Below, in pieces: positions 28,071 through 38,068 of a stretch of 54,706 nt of DNA (position 1 is its first letter; every line of letters starts with the position of its first letter). The stretch is taken from positions 1 through 54,706 of the forward strand of contig JAXGTO010000015.1 of NCBI GenBank assembly GCA_040774885.1, given 5' to 3'. The position numbers and the translations under genes were made by a program. The notes beneath the pieces are model-generated. The model saw nothing but the letters and a program-made list of their open reading frames with translations. It made no database searches and was not told the origin of the DNA. This DNA is from JAXGTO01 sp040774885. GTDB lineage: Bacteria > Actinomycetota > Coriobacteriia > Coriobacteriales > Eggerthellaceae.

Positions 28071-29399
28071 ATGTCTGACACTCAAGCGAGTTCTTCGAGC
28101 ACCGAGCCTGTCAAATCCTCTACAGCGGCGCAGGGATCGCAAGATGCAGCAGCCGCGCTCGATGCCTTTGCTCCTTTGCAGAGCGCATCTTCAAAGAAGG
28201 AAAAAAAGAAGCACGGAAAGCATCGGGTGCTGTTCATCGTTCTCGGGTGCATTCTCGCGGTGATTCTTATCGGAGGGTTCGCCTGTTCGCAATGGGCAAC
28301 TTCGACGCTTTCCTCCATTCAGACCGTTACGGTCGAGCAGGGCACGTTCCAGGCCACCGTGCAGGGGAAGGGGAATTTGGAAGCTGCGCAGTCTTCCGTT
28401 GCCGCTTCCTCGGTCGATGGAACGGTTGACCAGGTGATGGTGCGTGAAGGAGATACCGTCCAGGCGGGCGATGTGCTCTATACCGTTAAAAACGACGACC
28501 TCGATTCGCAGGTGCTGCAAGCAAAGGCATCGCTCGATCAGGCAAACAACCAGGTGACCGAAGCTCAAAATCAACTGAATGTGGCGCAGGCAACCCCTTC
28601 AGTCCAGACTACGCAGGATGCCGATGGCAACATGGTCGAAGTGGACACCTCGGCCACCCAGATCGCAAATGCCCAGTTGGCCGTTTCAACCGCCCAGAGC
28701 AGTGCAAATGCCGCGCAGGCGGCCTACGATGCCGCGGTTGAAAAGGCCGATGGGCGCACGGTGCGTGCCACGACTTCGGGCACCGTGCTGGTGAACAATC
28801 TGGTGCCCGGCACTTCCTTGGCCACGCTCACGCAAAGCGGCAAGGCCACCATGCAAATCGGTGATATGTCGACGCTGACGGTTAAGATCCCGGTGAGCGA
28901 GGTGGATATCACCAAAGTGGCTGTCGGACAGACTGCCCAGGTGACCTTCGATGCGGTTCCGGGCGTGACGGCTCAGGGTACGGTGACGTCCGTGGCCAAC
29001 GCCAGCTCTTCCGCGAACACGGCATCGACCGGCACGTCTTCCTCGGGCTCTTCGTCGTCAAGCGCCTCTGCGGCGGTCCGCTACGAAGTGACCGTCTCCA
29101 TTCCCGACCCGGATCCGTCGCTTAAAAGCGGCATGACGGCGCATGCTAACATCGTCAGCTCCACCTTGGACAATGTTCTCAAAGTACCCACCATCGCCAT
29201 AAACGATGAGAACGGCAAGAAATATGTCACCAAGGTGGATGACCAGGGCGTGCCCCAGGGCGACCCGATCGAGGTGCAAGTGGTGACGTCCGATGACAGC
29301 ACGTCGGTGGTGACGGGCGACTTGCAGGCGGGCGACAAGCTCATGGTCATTCCGTCAGGGTCTTCCTCCAGCCAATCCACTACCGTGAGCGCGGGGTAG
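28071..29399 (+). CDS. HlyD/MacA-type periplasmic adaptor-like protein
   Basis: A 442-residue membrane-fusion-family protein. A Ser/Ala/Lys-rich cytoplasmic N-terminus (about residues 1-52) precedes one membrane helix (LFIVLGCILAVILIGGF). A biotinyl-lipoyl-like domain split by a coiled-coil hairpin follows (ASLDQANNQVTEAQNQL), then a beta-barrel domain. An unusual Ser/Ala/Thr low-complexity insertion lies at about residues 310-340. It heads an operon with an ABC ATPase and a MacB-like permease, so it should act as the extracellular partner of that exporter. In a one-membrane organism this replaces a tripartite link to an outer-membrane channel. Confidence 0.88.
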   Translation: MSDTQASSSSTEPVKSSTAAQGSQDAAAALDAFAPLQSASSKKEKKKHGKHRVLFIVLGCILAVILIGGFACSQWATSTLSSIQTVTVEQGTFQATVQGKGNLEAAQSSVAASSVDGTVDQVMVREGDTVQAGDVLYTVKNDDLDSQVLQAKASLDQANNQVTEAQNQLNVAQATPSVQTTQDADGNMVEVDTSATQIANAQLAVSTAQSSANAAQAAYDAAVEKADGRTVRATTSGTVLVNNLVPGTSLATLTQSGKATMQIGDMSTLTVKIPVSEVDITKVAVGQTAQVTFDAVPGVTAQGTVTSVANASSSANTASTGTSSSGSSSSSASAAVRYEVTVSIPDPDPSLKSGMTAHANIVSSTLDNVLKVPTIAINDENGKKYVTKVDDQGVPQGDPIEVQVVTSDDSTSVVTGDLQAGDKLMVIPSGSSSSQSTTVSAG

Positions 29400-29403
29400 C
29401 GTC

Positions 29404-30116
<713 letters not shown>

Positions 30117-30120
<4 letters not shown>

Positions 30121-31319
30121 AGTTCCGCGATTTGGCCTACGAGGCCTACCATGCGCTTTCTGCCAATCGGATGCGTTCGGTGCTCACCATTCTGGGCATC
30201 GTCATCGGCATTTCTGCCGTAATTGCCATGACCTCCATGGTCGAAGGCCTCAGCTCGTCGATGACCTCCAGCATGGGCAGCGGCCAGGCCCGCACGGTGA
30301 ACATTTCGGCGATGGTCGATACCACGAAGAGCGATTTCGAGACGCTGGCGGCGCAGATGCCCGAGTACCAGCAAATCGTCGTCACCAAAACCGGTTCAGG
30401 CGATATCCAGTACGATTCGAAGACGTATACGCCCACCACCGGCATCAACGGCGTGCAGCCGGGCTGGTTCGAGGCTATGGACGTCAAGCTTTCATCGGGA
30501 CAGTTCTTTACCCAAGAAGATGATTCGCAGGCGCACCGTGTTGTCGTGGTGGGCCAAGGTGTGGTCAAAGAGCTGTTCGGAAGCGAAGATGCCGATGTGC
30601 TGGGCAAACAGGTCACCGTGGGCAGCGATTCGTTCACCATCGTGGGCGTCATCAAGGGCACCACGGGTTCTTCGAATTACGGCAGCGTGGTCATTCCGCT
30701 GAACACCATGGATACGCGACTCGACTCCGCCGGCCAGTACAGCGGCATCGGCATCGCCGCCCAAAGCGATCCGAGCACCGATTACATGTCCGATTTGGCC
30801 AAGCGCACGGGCGAGACGTTCACCAAGATATTGGGTGGCACCGAAGTCGATCAGACCGTGATGGTCTATTCCATGTCGGAAATGCTCAATCAGGTGAACG
30901 CCATCATGGGCGGATTCGGTTTGCTGTTGGGCGGCATCGCGGCCATCAGCCTTTTGGTCGGCGGCATCGGCATCATGAATATGATGCTCACCACCGTTAC
31001 CGAGCGCATCCGTGAAATCGGGCTGCGCAAGGCGTTGGGAGCGCGTTCCAAAGACATCGTGCGGCAGTTCTTGCTGGAGTCGGTGGTGCTCACTACCATC
31101 GGCGGGCTCATCGGTATGGTGCTCGGTTTCTTGGGTGCCATCGGGTTGGCGGCTTTGGTGAGCATGCTCCAGCCAACCATGGCCTTCACTTCGTCGGTGA
31201 GCATCGTCTCGGTGGTATTGGCTGTGGGCGTGTCGGCCCTCATCGGCATCGTGTTCGGCTACTACCCAGCCAAACGAGCCGCCAAACTCGACCCCATCGA
31301 GGCCCTTCGCTACCAGTAG
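30117..31319 (+). CDS. MacB/FtsX-type ABC permease
   Basis: A 400-residue permease with one N-terminal helix (RSVLTILGIVIGISAVIAMTS without interruption in its core), a large extracellular MacB periplasmic-core domain (about residues 45-250) and three C-terminal helices. GIMNMMLTTVTERIREIGLR and KALGARSKDI are the family coupling motifs. With the two preceding genes it forms a complete exporter of peptide, macrolide or lipid-like substrates. Confidence 0.92.
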
Positions 31320-31342
31320 GCTGACTCGCATCCTGCATGTGC

Positions 31343-31371
31343 CGGCCCGCAGCCTCCATGGTTGTGGGCCG
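31343..31371 (+). terminator. Inverted repeat, possible terminator after exporter operon
   Basis: CGGCCCGCA and TGTGGGCCG pair as a 9-bp stem with one G-U, 24 bp after the permease stop. The T-run is poor (GTGTTT). The rest of the 31320-31726 gap holds only the MerR-type promoter below; overlapping open frames there have no ribosome binding site. Confidence 0.35.
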
Positions 31372-31650
31372 CAGTGTTTCCAGGGTCTGTCGAGGGAGCA
31401 CCTGCAAGATTCCGTTTCATCTTCCCCAGGCATTCGCAACGAAAACGATGCAGGCTGTGGTCGTCTTCCGGGCGGAAATGTGGAGCGATTCCGTCTTCGT
31501 CAAGGAATGGGGCGATTATCGTCTCGTGCCTTATCAGGTCGGCTCGGTCATCTCGATTTTTTTCTTGATTATTCTGCCAGATGATTCGTTTGCCTCATTT
31601 ACCTGCGGATATAACGGCATTGATGTAAAGCGATTCTTGGTACTTCTCTC

Positions 31651-31681
31651 TTGACCTTAAACCTTGTTCAAAGCATACGGT
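31651..31681 (+). promoter_or_regulatory. MerR-type promoter A (lyase operon)
   Basis: TTGACC (31651-31656), a 19-bp spacer and TACGGT (31676-31681). The overlong 19-bp spacer is the hallmark of MerR-activated promoters. The spacer contains TTAAACCTTGTTCAA, identical to that of promoter B at 35486-35516. The outer TTGA and TCAA are inverted. Located 46 bp before the lyase start. Confidence 0.75.
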
Positions 31682-31726
31682 TCGGGCATGTCCTACCCGA
31701 GAAGGTCGAGATAAAGGAGAACTGCC

Positions 31727-33145
31727 ATGAATCATGTAATATCGGGTATTGAAGATTTCGATTTGGAGTTGTTCAAGGATGTGACGCGTGATCGGGGAAC
31801 CGTCGAGCTGTCTCCCGAGCTGTCGGCTAAGATCGACAAGCGTCGCGGGGAATTCGACGAATTCGTCCACCAGAATCGTGCCGAGCATCTTTACGGCATC
31901 ACGACCCGCCAGCATACGGGAGCCAAGCGCGTCCTTACTGATGACGAGCTCAAGGAATTCGGTTCTCGCCTTCCGGCTGTTGCCGCCACGATGGGCGAGC
32001 CCCTTCCCGATCGCCTGGTCCGTGGCATCATCTTGTCGCGTGCCACCGACTACATCAATGGTACGAGCTGCGTGCGTGCCGAAACGGTCTCCCGCATCCT
32101 CGACATGCTCCAGCGCGACGAGTTGCCGTCCGTGCCTTCACGCGGCAATGGCGAATGTGGCGATATCATCGCCCTTGCCGCCCTGTTCCAGAAGGAACTC
32201 AACGGCACCCTTGAAGTCGGAGAGGGCATGACCGTCATCAACGGTTCTCCTATTTCCGCTGCCATCCTTTCCGATCTTGCCATCCAGGTGGAGCCGTATC
32301 TTGAAACGGTTGAGAAAGTGTTCGCGCTGGCCGCCTATGCCGCTGGTGCGCCCCTGATGCACTACGACGAGCAATTCGAGACTTTGTGGCACGACCCCTA
32401 CATGGCAGCCAGCCTGTCCAACATCCGCACTTGGCTCACTGCCGCTCATGACGACCCCAATCTGAACTATCAGGCACCCGTGTCGTTCCGCAGTGCTCCG
32501 CGTCTGTTCGGTTGGATGCGCCGCTCCTTGGCCACGGTGCAGGAACTCGCCGGCATCGATATGAGGACGTCGACGAACAATCCTGCGTTCTTCGGCCCCG
32601 AACTGTATCCCCCCTACGGAAAGGTGTGCTCGAACGGCGGTTATCACAGTGCCTATGGGCCGAGCATCAATGCTCTCACGCGTTCCGTCGTCGACGTCAC
32701 CCAGTTGGTCACATCCGTCAACAACCGCTGCATCGAGATGCCCGGTGGCTTGCAGGAACTCGAGGACGATCCCCATGTAACCGTGTGCTTCTATGCTTCA
32801 TGCGGTTGGTCGGAAGAGGCCCGCGCGGCAAGCGGTCAGCAAATCCTGAGCTTGGCTGCCGGCGGCCAGGGCGATACCGGTACAAATGACCTGATTGCAT
32901 GGCGCAAATGCCTGGATGCCTCCTTTGCTCTCGAAGCGGACACCGGCTGCCTGGCTGTGAGCGCTGCGCATCTGGCCGACTACAAGGGTCTCGAGCCCGA
33001 AGGCGAATTGGCCGAACTCAAAGACGCCATCATGGAAATCTGGCCTGTGGGTACGCGTTCCGTCGACTTCGGCGAAAAGGTGCAGGAAGTCAATCGTCTG
33101 CTCTTCCCCAACAGCGTTCGCGATGCGGCAGGAGCTTCTGCGTAG
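31727..33145 (+). CDS. Divergent aromatic amino acid / histidine ammonia-lyase family protein
   Basis: A 472-residue member of the HAL/PAL/TAL family, slightly shorter than typical. The tyrosine loop is present (LYGITTRQHTG, Tyr56), as are the ING motif (Asn172), the TNNPAFF segment and a C-terminal ELEDDPHV corresponding to the family EDHVSM. The triad that normally cyclises into the MIO electrophile, Ala-Ser-Gly, reads Glu143-Cys144-Gly145 (32153-32161) within GNGECGDIIALA. The family QDxYSxR motif reads QAPVSFR. It may therefore deaminate a different substrate, make an altered electrophile, or have lost lyase activity. AAAGGAGA precedes the ATG. It is the first gene of the MerR-regulated cluster. 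Confidence 0.82.
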   Translation: MNHVISGIEDFDLELFKDVTRDRGTVELSPELSAKIDKRRGEFDEFVHQNRAEHLYGITTRQHTGAKRVLTDDELKEFGSRLPAVAATMGEPLPDRLVRGIILSRATDYINGTSCVRAETVSRILDMLQRDELPSVPSRGNGECGDIIALAALFQKELNGTLEVGEGMTVINGSPISAAILSDLAIQVEPYLETVEKVFALAAYAAGAPLMHYDEQFETLWHDPYMAASLSNIRTWLTAAHDDPNLNYQAPVSFRSAPRLFGWMRRSLATVQELAGIDMRTSTNNPAFFGPELYPPYGKVCSNGGYHSAYGPSINALTRSVVDVTQLVTSVNNRCIEMPGGLQELEDDPHVTVCFYASCGWSEEARAASGQQILSLAAGGQGDTGTNDLIAWRKCLDASFALEADTGCLAVSAAHLADYKGLEPEGELAELKDAIMEIWPVGTRSVDFGEKVQEVNRLLFPNSVRDAAGASA

Positions 33146-33265
33146 AAATCCTTCGATGGGGAGGCGCCGATACGGTTGCGCGGTGCGCAATTCGCCGTCA
33201 TCGGCGCCTTCCCGGCGGAGTACGTCGGGCAGACCACTTATCATTGAAACGAGGAGGAAAGAGCA

Positions 33266-34594
33266 GTGGCTACGATAGACGACTATCCAGTGACTTCTTT
33301 CGTAAAGAGGATCACATATTGTTCGGGAGGAACCGCGTTCCTCGACGGGTTCAACATGATCATCGCCAGCGTTGCTTTGACGCTGATGGGCAATGACGTT
33401 GCCTTCACGCCCACCGAGACGGGTTTGTATGCGAGTATGTACCTGGTCGGTGTCTTTATCGCCGCATTCGTGGGCGGCAAAGTCGGGGATAAGATCGGAC
33501 GAACGGCGATTTACAAGATCGCACCGTTGGCCGTTGCGATTATCTCGATAGGATTGCTGGTATTCCATTCTCCTTGGATTCTCATCCTCGGGAGGTTTTT
33601 GACAGGTATCTGCATCGGTGCCGATTATCCCATGGCGAACACCATCGTGTCGGAGTATTCGCCGAGCGCCTATCGCGGCAAAGGCTTGGTCATCTTGATG
33701 ATGGCTTGGTATGTCGGTGCCCTGGTGGGATCCCTCGTGGGCTTTTGCTTGTACGGCATCGGTGAGAACTGGCCTTGGCTGTACGCGACCATTGCGGTTC
33801 CCGCCCTGCTCTTCTTCTTCGGCCGTTTGGCTGTGCCCGAATCTTCGCGCTGGCTGATGAGCAAGGGTCGGCTCGAAGACGCCGACAAGGCCCTGAAGAA
33901 GGTATTCGGCAATGTGGCAAGCGTCGATGACCTGCGTGAGACCGAAGCGGAAGCCGAGCCTGAGCCGGCCAAGGTGTCCCTCATGTCCGTTTTCAAGCAA
34001 GGCTATCTCAAGCGCTTCGTTTTCGTAGCCGGTTTCTGGGTATGCCAATGTGCTCCTGTCACAGCCATCTTCATGTTCGGTCCTACGATCATGCAGATGT
34101 TCGGACTGGGCGAAGGGAGCATGAGCGTTCTGGGCACGGCACTGATCTACTTCTTCTTCATGTTGGGCGTTGCCCCGGCCATCAAGGGAATCGAGCACAT
34201 GAGCCGTCGTAAGACGACGATCGTCACCTACGTCATCATGACGATCGGCTTGCTGTTGCTGGGCCTGTTCTCCGATGCCGGTCCGGTGTTCATCCTTGTT
34301 TGCTTTGTCGTGTATTCGTTGGCATACGGCCTTCAGAGCGTCTTGGACAACATCTATCCGCCCGAGCTGTTCCCGACGGAGATCCGTGCGACGGCCGTAG
34401 GATCGCTCAACTCCATCGCCAAGATCGGCGGTGCCATTGCCGCCCAGCTGTTCCCCATCGGCCTTGCCGCGATGGGCTTGGGACCGGTGGTCATCGTTGG
34501 AGCCGTCATCAGCGCGATCGGCTTGGTGATTTCCATTGCTCTTGCACCTGAGACCAAGGGCAAGACCCTTGAGGAAGCGAGCAGCTTGGATTAA
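33266..34594 (+). CDS. MFS transporter, aromatic acid/sugar-type
   Basis: A 442-residue, 12-helix major facilitator with the loop 2-3 motif GGKVGDKIGR and the sugar/aromatic-acid transporter motif GRFLTGICIGADYPMAN near helix 4. The second half has YPPELFPTEIRATAVG, typical of proton symporters for organic acids. The GTG at 33266 follows GAGGAGGAAAG. Its place after the lyase suggests import of the lyase substrate or export of the acrylate/propionate product. Confidence 0.85.
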   Translation: MATIDDYPVTSFVKRITYCSGGTAFLDGFNMIIASVALTLMGNDVAFTPTETGLYASMYLVGVFIAAFVGGKVGDKIGRTAIYKIAPLAVAIISIGLLVFHSPWILILGRFLTGICIGADYPMANTIVSEYSPSAYRGKGLVILMMAWYVGALVGSLVGFCLYGIGENWPWLYATIAVPALLFFFGRLAVPESSRWLMSKGRLEDADKALKKVFGNVASVDDLRETEAEAEPEPAKVSLMSVFKQGYLKRFVFVAGFWVCQCAPVTAIFMFGPTIMQMFGLGEGSMSVLGTALIYFFFMLGVAPAIKGIEHMSRRKTTIVTYVIMTIGLLLLGLFSDAGPVFILVCFVVYSLAYGLQSVLDNIYPPELFPTEIRATAVGSLNSIAKIGGAIAAQLFPIGLAAMGLGPVVIVGAVISAIGLVISIALAPETKGKTLEEASSLD

Positions 34595-34730
34595 ACTGTG
34601 CAGCATCGGCGCAGGATGGCCGGGCAGCATGCTCCCATCCGCGCCGATCTTCACGTTTTCGCGGTCTCCGCCCCATGGTTCGATTGACCCGGTGAAGGCC
34701 GTCAAGACCGTCTGAGGGAGGCTGGCGACA

Positions 34731-35471
34731 ATGGGCGATTTGATCAAGATCGGCGATGTTGCTGAAATATTCGACATTCCGACATCCACGTTGAGATTTT
34801 GGGAGCGATCGGGCCTTATCAGCTTCGAACGCGACGATGTCAACAACTATCGGCGATTTCCCTTCCAGACTCTGGTGGAAATCGCCGATATTACTTTTGC
34901 CCGGGATGTTGGAACCCCCTTGGCCCAATACAAAGACATCAGGTTGAGCGATATGGATGAGCAGAAGGATCTGCTCGATGGGTTTGAGGTGGATGCGCGG
35001 CGGCGCATTGCCGCAATAGAGCATTCGATATCCAAGATCCACGCACGCAAAGAGCTCATCGAGCTTTGGGAAAGCGTGCGTGCGGAATCCATTCATCTCG
35101 AACGGGCCAAGCTCGAGCCGGTGTATCGCTTCGATTTCAGCGACAAAGACATGGTCAAGCTCTACCTGGAAAAGCCCATCGATGCGGTCGATATCATATC
35201 GTCTACCGTGCCGGAATCCTACGAGTACGGACGGTTTATGAGAGCAAGCGATCGCGAATTGATTCGAGAGGGCGATGACGCCGATTGCGAATACCTTTGC
35301 GGCCCGCTGTGGATGAATGAACGCAGACAGACCAATGTCGAGGAGTTCTGGGCCAAGGCGAAATCCCTGGGCAAGAAGCCCGGCAAGGCCATCTGCCGCT
35401 ATCTTATCTCCGGCATGGAAGAAACACAGGGGTACTGCTACTTCTTCAAGGCGTGGCTCGAAGTGTTCTAA
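34731..35471 (+). CDS. MerR-family transcriptional regulator
   Basis: A 246-residue regulator. The N-terminal MerR winged helix (IKIGDVAEIFDIPTSTLRFW, then NNYRRF) is followed by a dimerisation helix and a C-terminal ligand domain of about 120 residues rich in aromatic residues (CRYLISGMEETQGYCYFFKA without a break in the core). The C-terminal region resembles small-molecule-sensing MerR proteins, not the short metal sensors. Two near-identical 19-bp-spacer promoters flank it, at 31651 and 35486, making it the obvious activator of both halves of the cluster. Confidence 0.88.
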   Translation: MGDLIKIGDVAEIFDIPTSTLRFWERSGLISFERDDVNNYRRFPFQTLVEIADITFARDVGTPLAQYKDIRLSDMDEQKDLLDGFEVDARRRIAAIEHSISKIHARKELIELWESVRAESIHLERAKLEPVYRFDFSDKDMVKLYLEKPIDAVDIISSTVPESYEYGRFMRASDRELIREGDDADCEYLCGPLWMNERRQTNVEEFWAKAKSLGKKPGKAICRYLISGMEETQGYCYFFKAWLEVF

Positions 35472-35485
35472 TCGCGCTTTTCTGC

Positions 35486-35516
35486 TTGACCTTAAACCTT
35501 GTTCAACGCCTACGCT
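35486..35516 (+). promoter_or_regulatory. MerR-type promoter B (CoA-enzyme operon)
   Basis: TTGACC (35486-35491), 19-bp spacer, TACGCT (35511-35516). The first 21 bases are identical to promoter A and the similarity continues to the -10 region. It begins 14 bp after the merR stop and 40 bp before the CoA-transferase start. Confidence 0.75.
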
Positions 35517-35555
35517 TCGCCCATAAGCACTAACGCTTTGGACGAAGGAGACGAT

Positions 35556-36797
35556 ATGGAAACGGTCAAGCGCCCGCTCGAAGGTGTGAAAGTCGTCGAG
35601 CTGGCAACCATGGTGGCCGCTCCCGCTGCCGGCAGATTCCTGGCGGACATGGGTGCGGAGGTAATCAAAATCGAGTCGGCTAAAGGCGACATGCTGCGCT
35701 ATGGCGCCCACAACGAGGGCCGTCCTCTAGACCCCCTGGAAAACATGACATTTGACTTGGAGAATGCCAACAAAAAGGGCATCGCCATCGATCTGCGCGA
35801 TGAAAAAGGCAAAGAGGTTTTTTTCAAACTGATCGACACCGCCGATGTGTTCCTTACCAATTGGCGACCGCAGGCTTTGGCCCGCAAGGGAATTTCGTAT
35901 GAGGATCTGAAATCCCGCTATCCCGGCTTGGTGTATGCCGGCTTCACCGGCTATGGCGAAAAGGGGCCCGATTGCGCACTGCCCGGATTTGATGCCACGG
36001 CGTTCTTCGCGCGAGGCGGTTGGTCGGGAACGCTGTATCAAAAGGGAACGGTTCCTCCCAATTGGACCCCAGGGCTCGGCGACCATCAAGCTGCCATGGT
36101 TTTCGCCGCCGGCATTCTGGCTGCTTTATTCCGCGCAAAGATTACGGGAGTGGGCGACAAGGTATCCGTCAACTTGCTTCATACCTCTATCTACATGCAG
36201 GGGCTCATGCTCCAAACGTCTCAATATAAAGACGAGTTCGACGGGCTTGCCTATCCCATGGATCGCAGTATGAACGCCAACCCGCTCTTTTCTGCGGCAA
36301 AAACCAAGGACGACCGCTTCATCCAGATCATGTGCGTAGTGTACGACGCGCAATTCGAAACGATCATGAAAGCCATTGATCGGGAAGACCTGATAGGCGA
36401 TGCCGTGCTCAGTCATCTGGGCGAAATCCAGAAAGCTGGCCGCATCGAAGAGATGTACGTCATTTTCCAGGAAGCGATTGCAAAAAAGACCGCGCAGGAA
36501 TGGAAGCGGATTTTCTCCGAGGCGGACGTAGCGTTCTCGATATGCCAGACATGGGACGAGGTTTTGGCGGACGAGCAGGCGTGGGCGATCGATTGCTTTT
36601 GCAAGATGGATTATCCCCGTGGCGAGAAAGCCGTCGTGCGCATCCCCGTCGATTTGGAAGACACCCCGCTTCCTCCGTATCAGAAAGGCCCGCTGATCGG
36701 CGAGCATTCTCGGGAAATCCTTGAAGGACTGGGCTATTCGGACAGCGACATAGACGTTTTGCTTGCCGACGAGATCATCACCGAAAACAAGCGTTGA
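35556..36797 (+). CDS. CaiB/BaiF-type (family III) CoA-transferase
   Basis: A 413-residue family III CoA-transferase. The N-terminus LEGVKVVELATMVAAPAAGR and GAEVIKIES are characteristic, and NANKKGIAIDLRDEKG matches the family NxxKxxxxxDL motif. The catalytic Asp region is the GFDATAFFARGG segment. These enzymes move CoA between carboxylates without ATP; CaiB and FldA exchange CoA between an acrylate substrate and its reduced product. Start at 35556 chosen from GAAGGAG. Followed by an acyl-CoA dehydrogenase and a ligase, the same set as the Cai pathway. Confidence 0.9.
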   Translation: METVKRPLEGVKVVELATMVAAPAAGRFLADMGAEVIKIESAKGDMLRYGAHNEGRPLDPLENMTFDLENANKKGIAIDLRDEKGKEVFFKLIDTADVFLTNWRPQALARKGISYEDLKSRYPGLVYAGFTGYGEKGPDCALPGFDATAFFARGGWSGTLYQKGTVPPNWTPGLGDHQAAMVFAAGILAALFRAKITGVGDKVSVNLLHTSIYMQGLMLQTSQYKDEFDGLAYPMDRSMNANPLFSAAKTKDDRFIQIMCVVYDAQFETIMKAIDREDLIGDAVLSHLGEIQKAGRIEEMYVIFQEAIAKKTAQEWKRIFSEADVAFSICQTWDEVLADEQAWAIDCFCKMDYPRGEKAVVRIPVDLEDTPLPPYQKGPLIGEHSREILEGLGYSDSDIDVLLADEIITENKR

Positions 36798-36839
36798 ACC
36801 GTACTGGACGGACATCGTAGGACAATGAAAGGAAATACC

Positions 36840-37994
36840 ATGGATTACGGATATACCGATGAGCAGGAACTGCTGGTAGACAGCATCAAGGAGTTCTGCA
36901 GCCGCTATTTCGATGAAGAGAAGATCGTCGAGATGTACGAGAGCGAATCGATGAGCGACGAGCTCATCAAGGCCTATCTCGATGCTGGTTTCGGTTTGAT
37001 GGGCATTCCTGAAGAAAACGGCGGAATTCCTTGCGATCGCGTCACACTTGGTCTTTTGACCGAGGAGTTCGCCCACCATGCGGGCTGCGTCACGCCGCTG
37101 CTTAACAATACGCTGGCAATGTGCGACATGATCGATTTCGGTTCTCCAGAGCAAATCGATATGTGCATGGAAGAGTACCTCGAGTCCGGTAAACCCATTT
37201 TCTCGCTGGGCTTCTCCGAGCCGGGAGCTGGCTCGGACAATGTCTCGATGACTTCGACTACCAAGAAGCAGGCTGATGGGACTTATATCCTCAATGGACA
37301 GAAAACCTGGGTGACGCAAGGCGCAGTATTTCCCTACGTGCTGGTGGTTGCAAAAGAAGAAGACCCCGCTCATGACAACATGAACATGTCGATGTGGTTG
37401 ATACCGCTTGACAGCAAAGGGCTGACCACGGCGCCACTTCATAAGATCGGTCAGCAGATCATGCCGTTCGTCGAAATGTATTTCGACGATGTGGCTTTGA
37501 CCGAGGACATGCGTGTAGGCGAGCCGGGAATGGGCTTCAAGAACCTGATGAAGAACTTCGAGATGGAGCGCTGCTTGATCATCGCGCAATGCCTGGGATG
37601 CGCACAGGCGGCAATGGACGATGCCGCGGCCTATGCGAGCGTACGCGAGACATTTGGCAAGCCCATCATCAAAAACCAGTTGATACAAGAGAAACTCACC
37701 GATATGGAAATCGCCTTGCGCAACACGCGAAACATGCTGTATCGCACGCTCTGGAAGATGGATGTTGGAGAATCAGTGCGCATCGACTCGGCGCTGCTTA
37801 AGCGCTACGGAGCCCAAGAATGCGAGTGGGTGGCCAGTCAGGCCATGCAGATTTACGGAGGGCTGGGTTTCACGACCGAAACCCGCTTCGGCCGTATCTG
37901 GAAAGACTTGCGCGGACATCAGATTGCCGGAGGTACCGACGAAATCATGGTCCATATTGCCGGTCGTCAGCTGGCCAAGGAATACGCTCGCTGA
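36840..37994 (+). CDS. Acyl-CoA dehydrogenase family protein (probable acryloyl-CoA reductase)
   Basis: A 384-residue FAD enzyme with the ACAD N-terminal helical domain, FSLGFSEPGAGSDNVSM (flavin/substrate loop), NGQKTWVTQGA, and a C-terminal QIYGGLGFTTE and GGTDEIMVH. The glutamate found in MCAD at the IYEGT position is glycine (AGGTDEI), as in CaiA-like and several other ACAD groups. Start at 36840 was chosen for AAAGGA spacing. In this context I infer it reduces an aryl- or imidazolyl-acrylyl-CoA, with electrons supplied by an ETF encoded elsewhere. Confidence 0.88.
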   Translation: MDYGYTDEQELLVDSIKEFCSRYFDEEKIVEMYESESMSDELIKAYLDAGFGLMGIPEENGGIPCDRVTLGLLTEEFAHHAGCVTPLLNNTLAMCDMIDFGSPEQIDMCMEEYLESGKPIFSLGFSEPGAGSDNVSMTSTTKKQADGTYILNGQKTWVTQGAVFPYVLVVAKEEDPAHDNMNMSMWLIPLDSKGLTTAPLHKIGQQIMPFVEMYFDDVALTEDMRVGEPGMGFKNLMKNFEMERCLIIAQCLGCAQAAMDDAAAYASVRETFGKPIIKNQLIQEKLTDMEIALRNTRNMLYRTLWKMDVGESVRIDSALLKRYGAQECEWVASQAMQIYGGLGFTTETRFGRIWKDLRGHQIAGGTDEIMVHIAGRQLAKEYAR

Positions 37995-38004
37995 TCTTCG
38001 CGTC

Positions 38005-38039
38005 AAAAGGCCGGTTTCCCCTGCGGAGGCCGGCCTTTC
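38005..38039 (+). terminator. Hairpin between ACAD and ligase genes
   Basis: AAAGGCCGG (38006-38014) and CCGGCCTTT (38030-38038) form a perfect 9-bp stem. The 3-prime T-run is short. It would reduce but perhaps not abolish transcription into the following ligase gene. Confidence 0.65.
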
Positions 38040-38068
38040 GGAGTAATGCGGAAAGGAGGTGGAAGGCC

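Noticed and set aside
31337..31654. Plus-strand 105-residue ORF between the exporter operon and the lyase.
   Set aside because: No ribosome binding site, it overlaps the MerR-type promoter, and the composition is not protein-like.
32798..34846. 682-residue minus-strand frame under the lyase and MFS genes.
   Set aside because: Shadow of two well-supported genes on the plus strand; low-complexity His/Asp/Gln composition.
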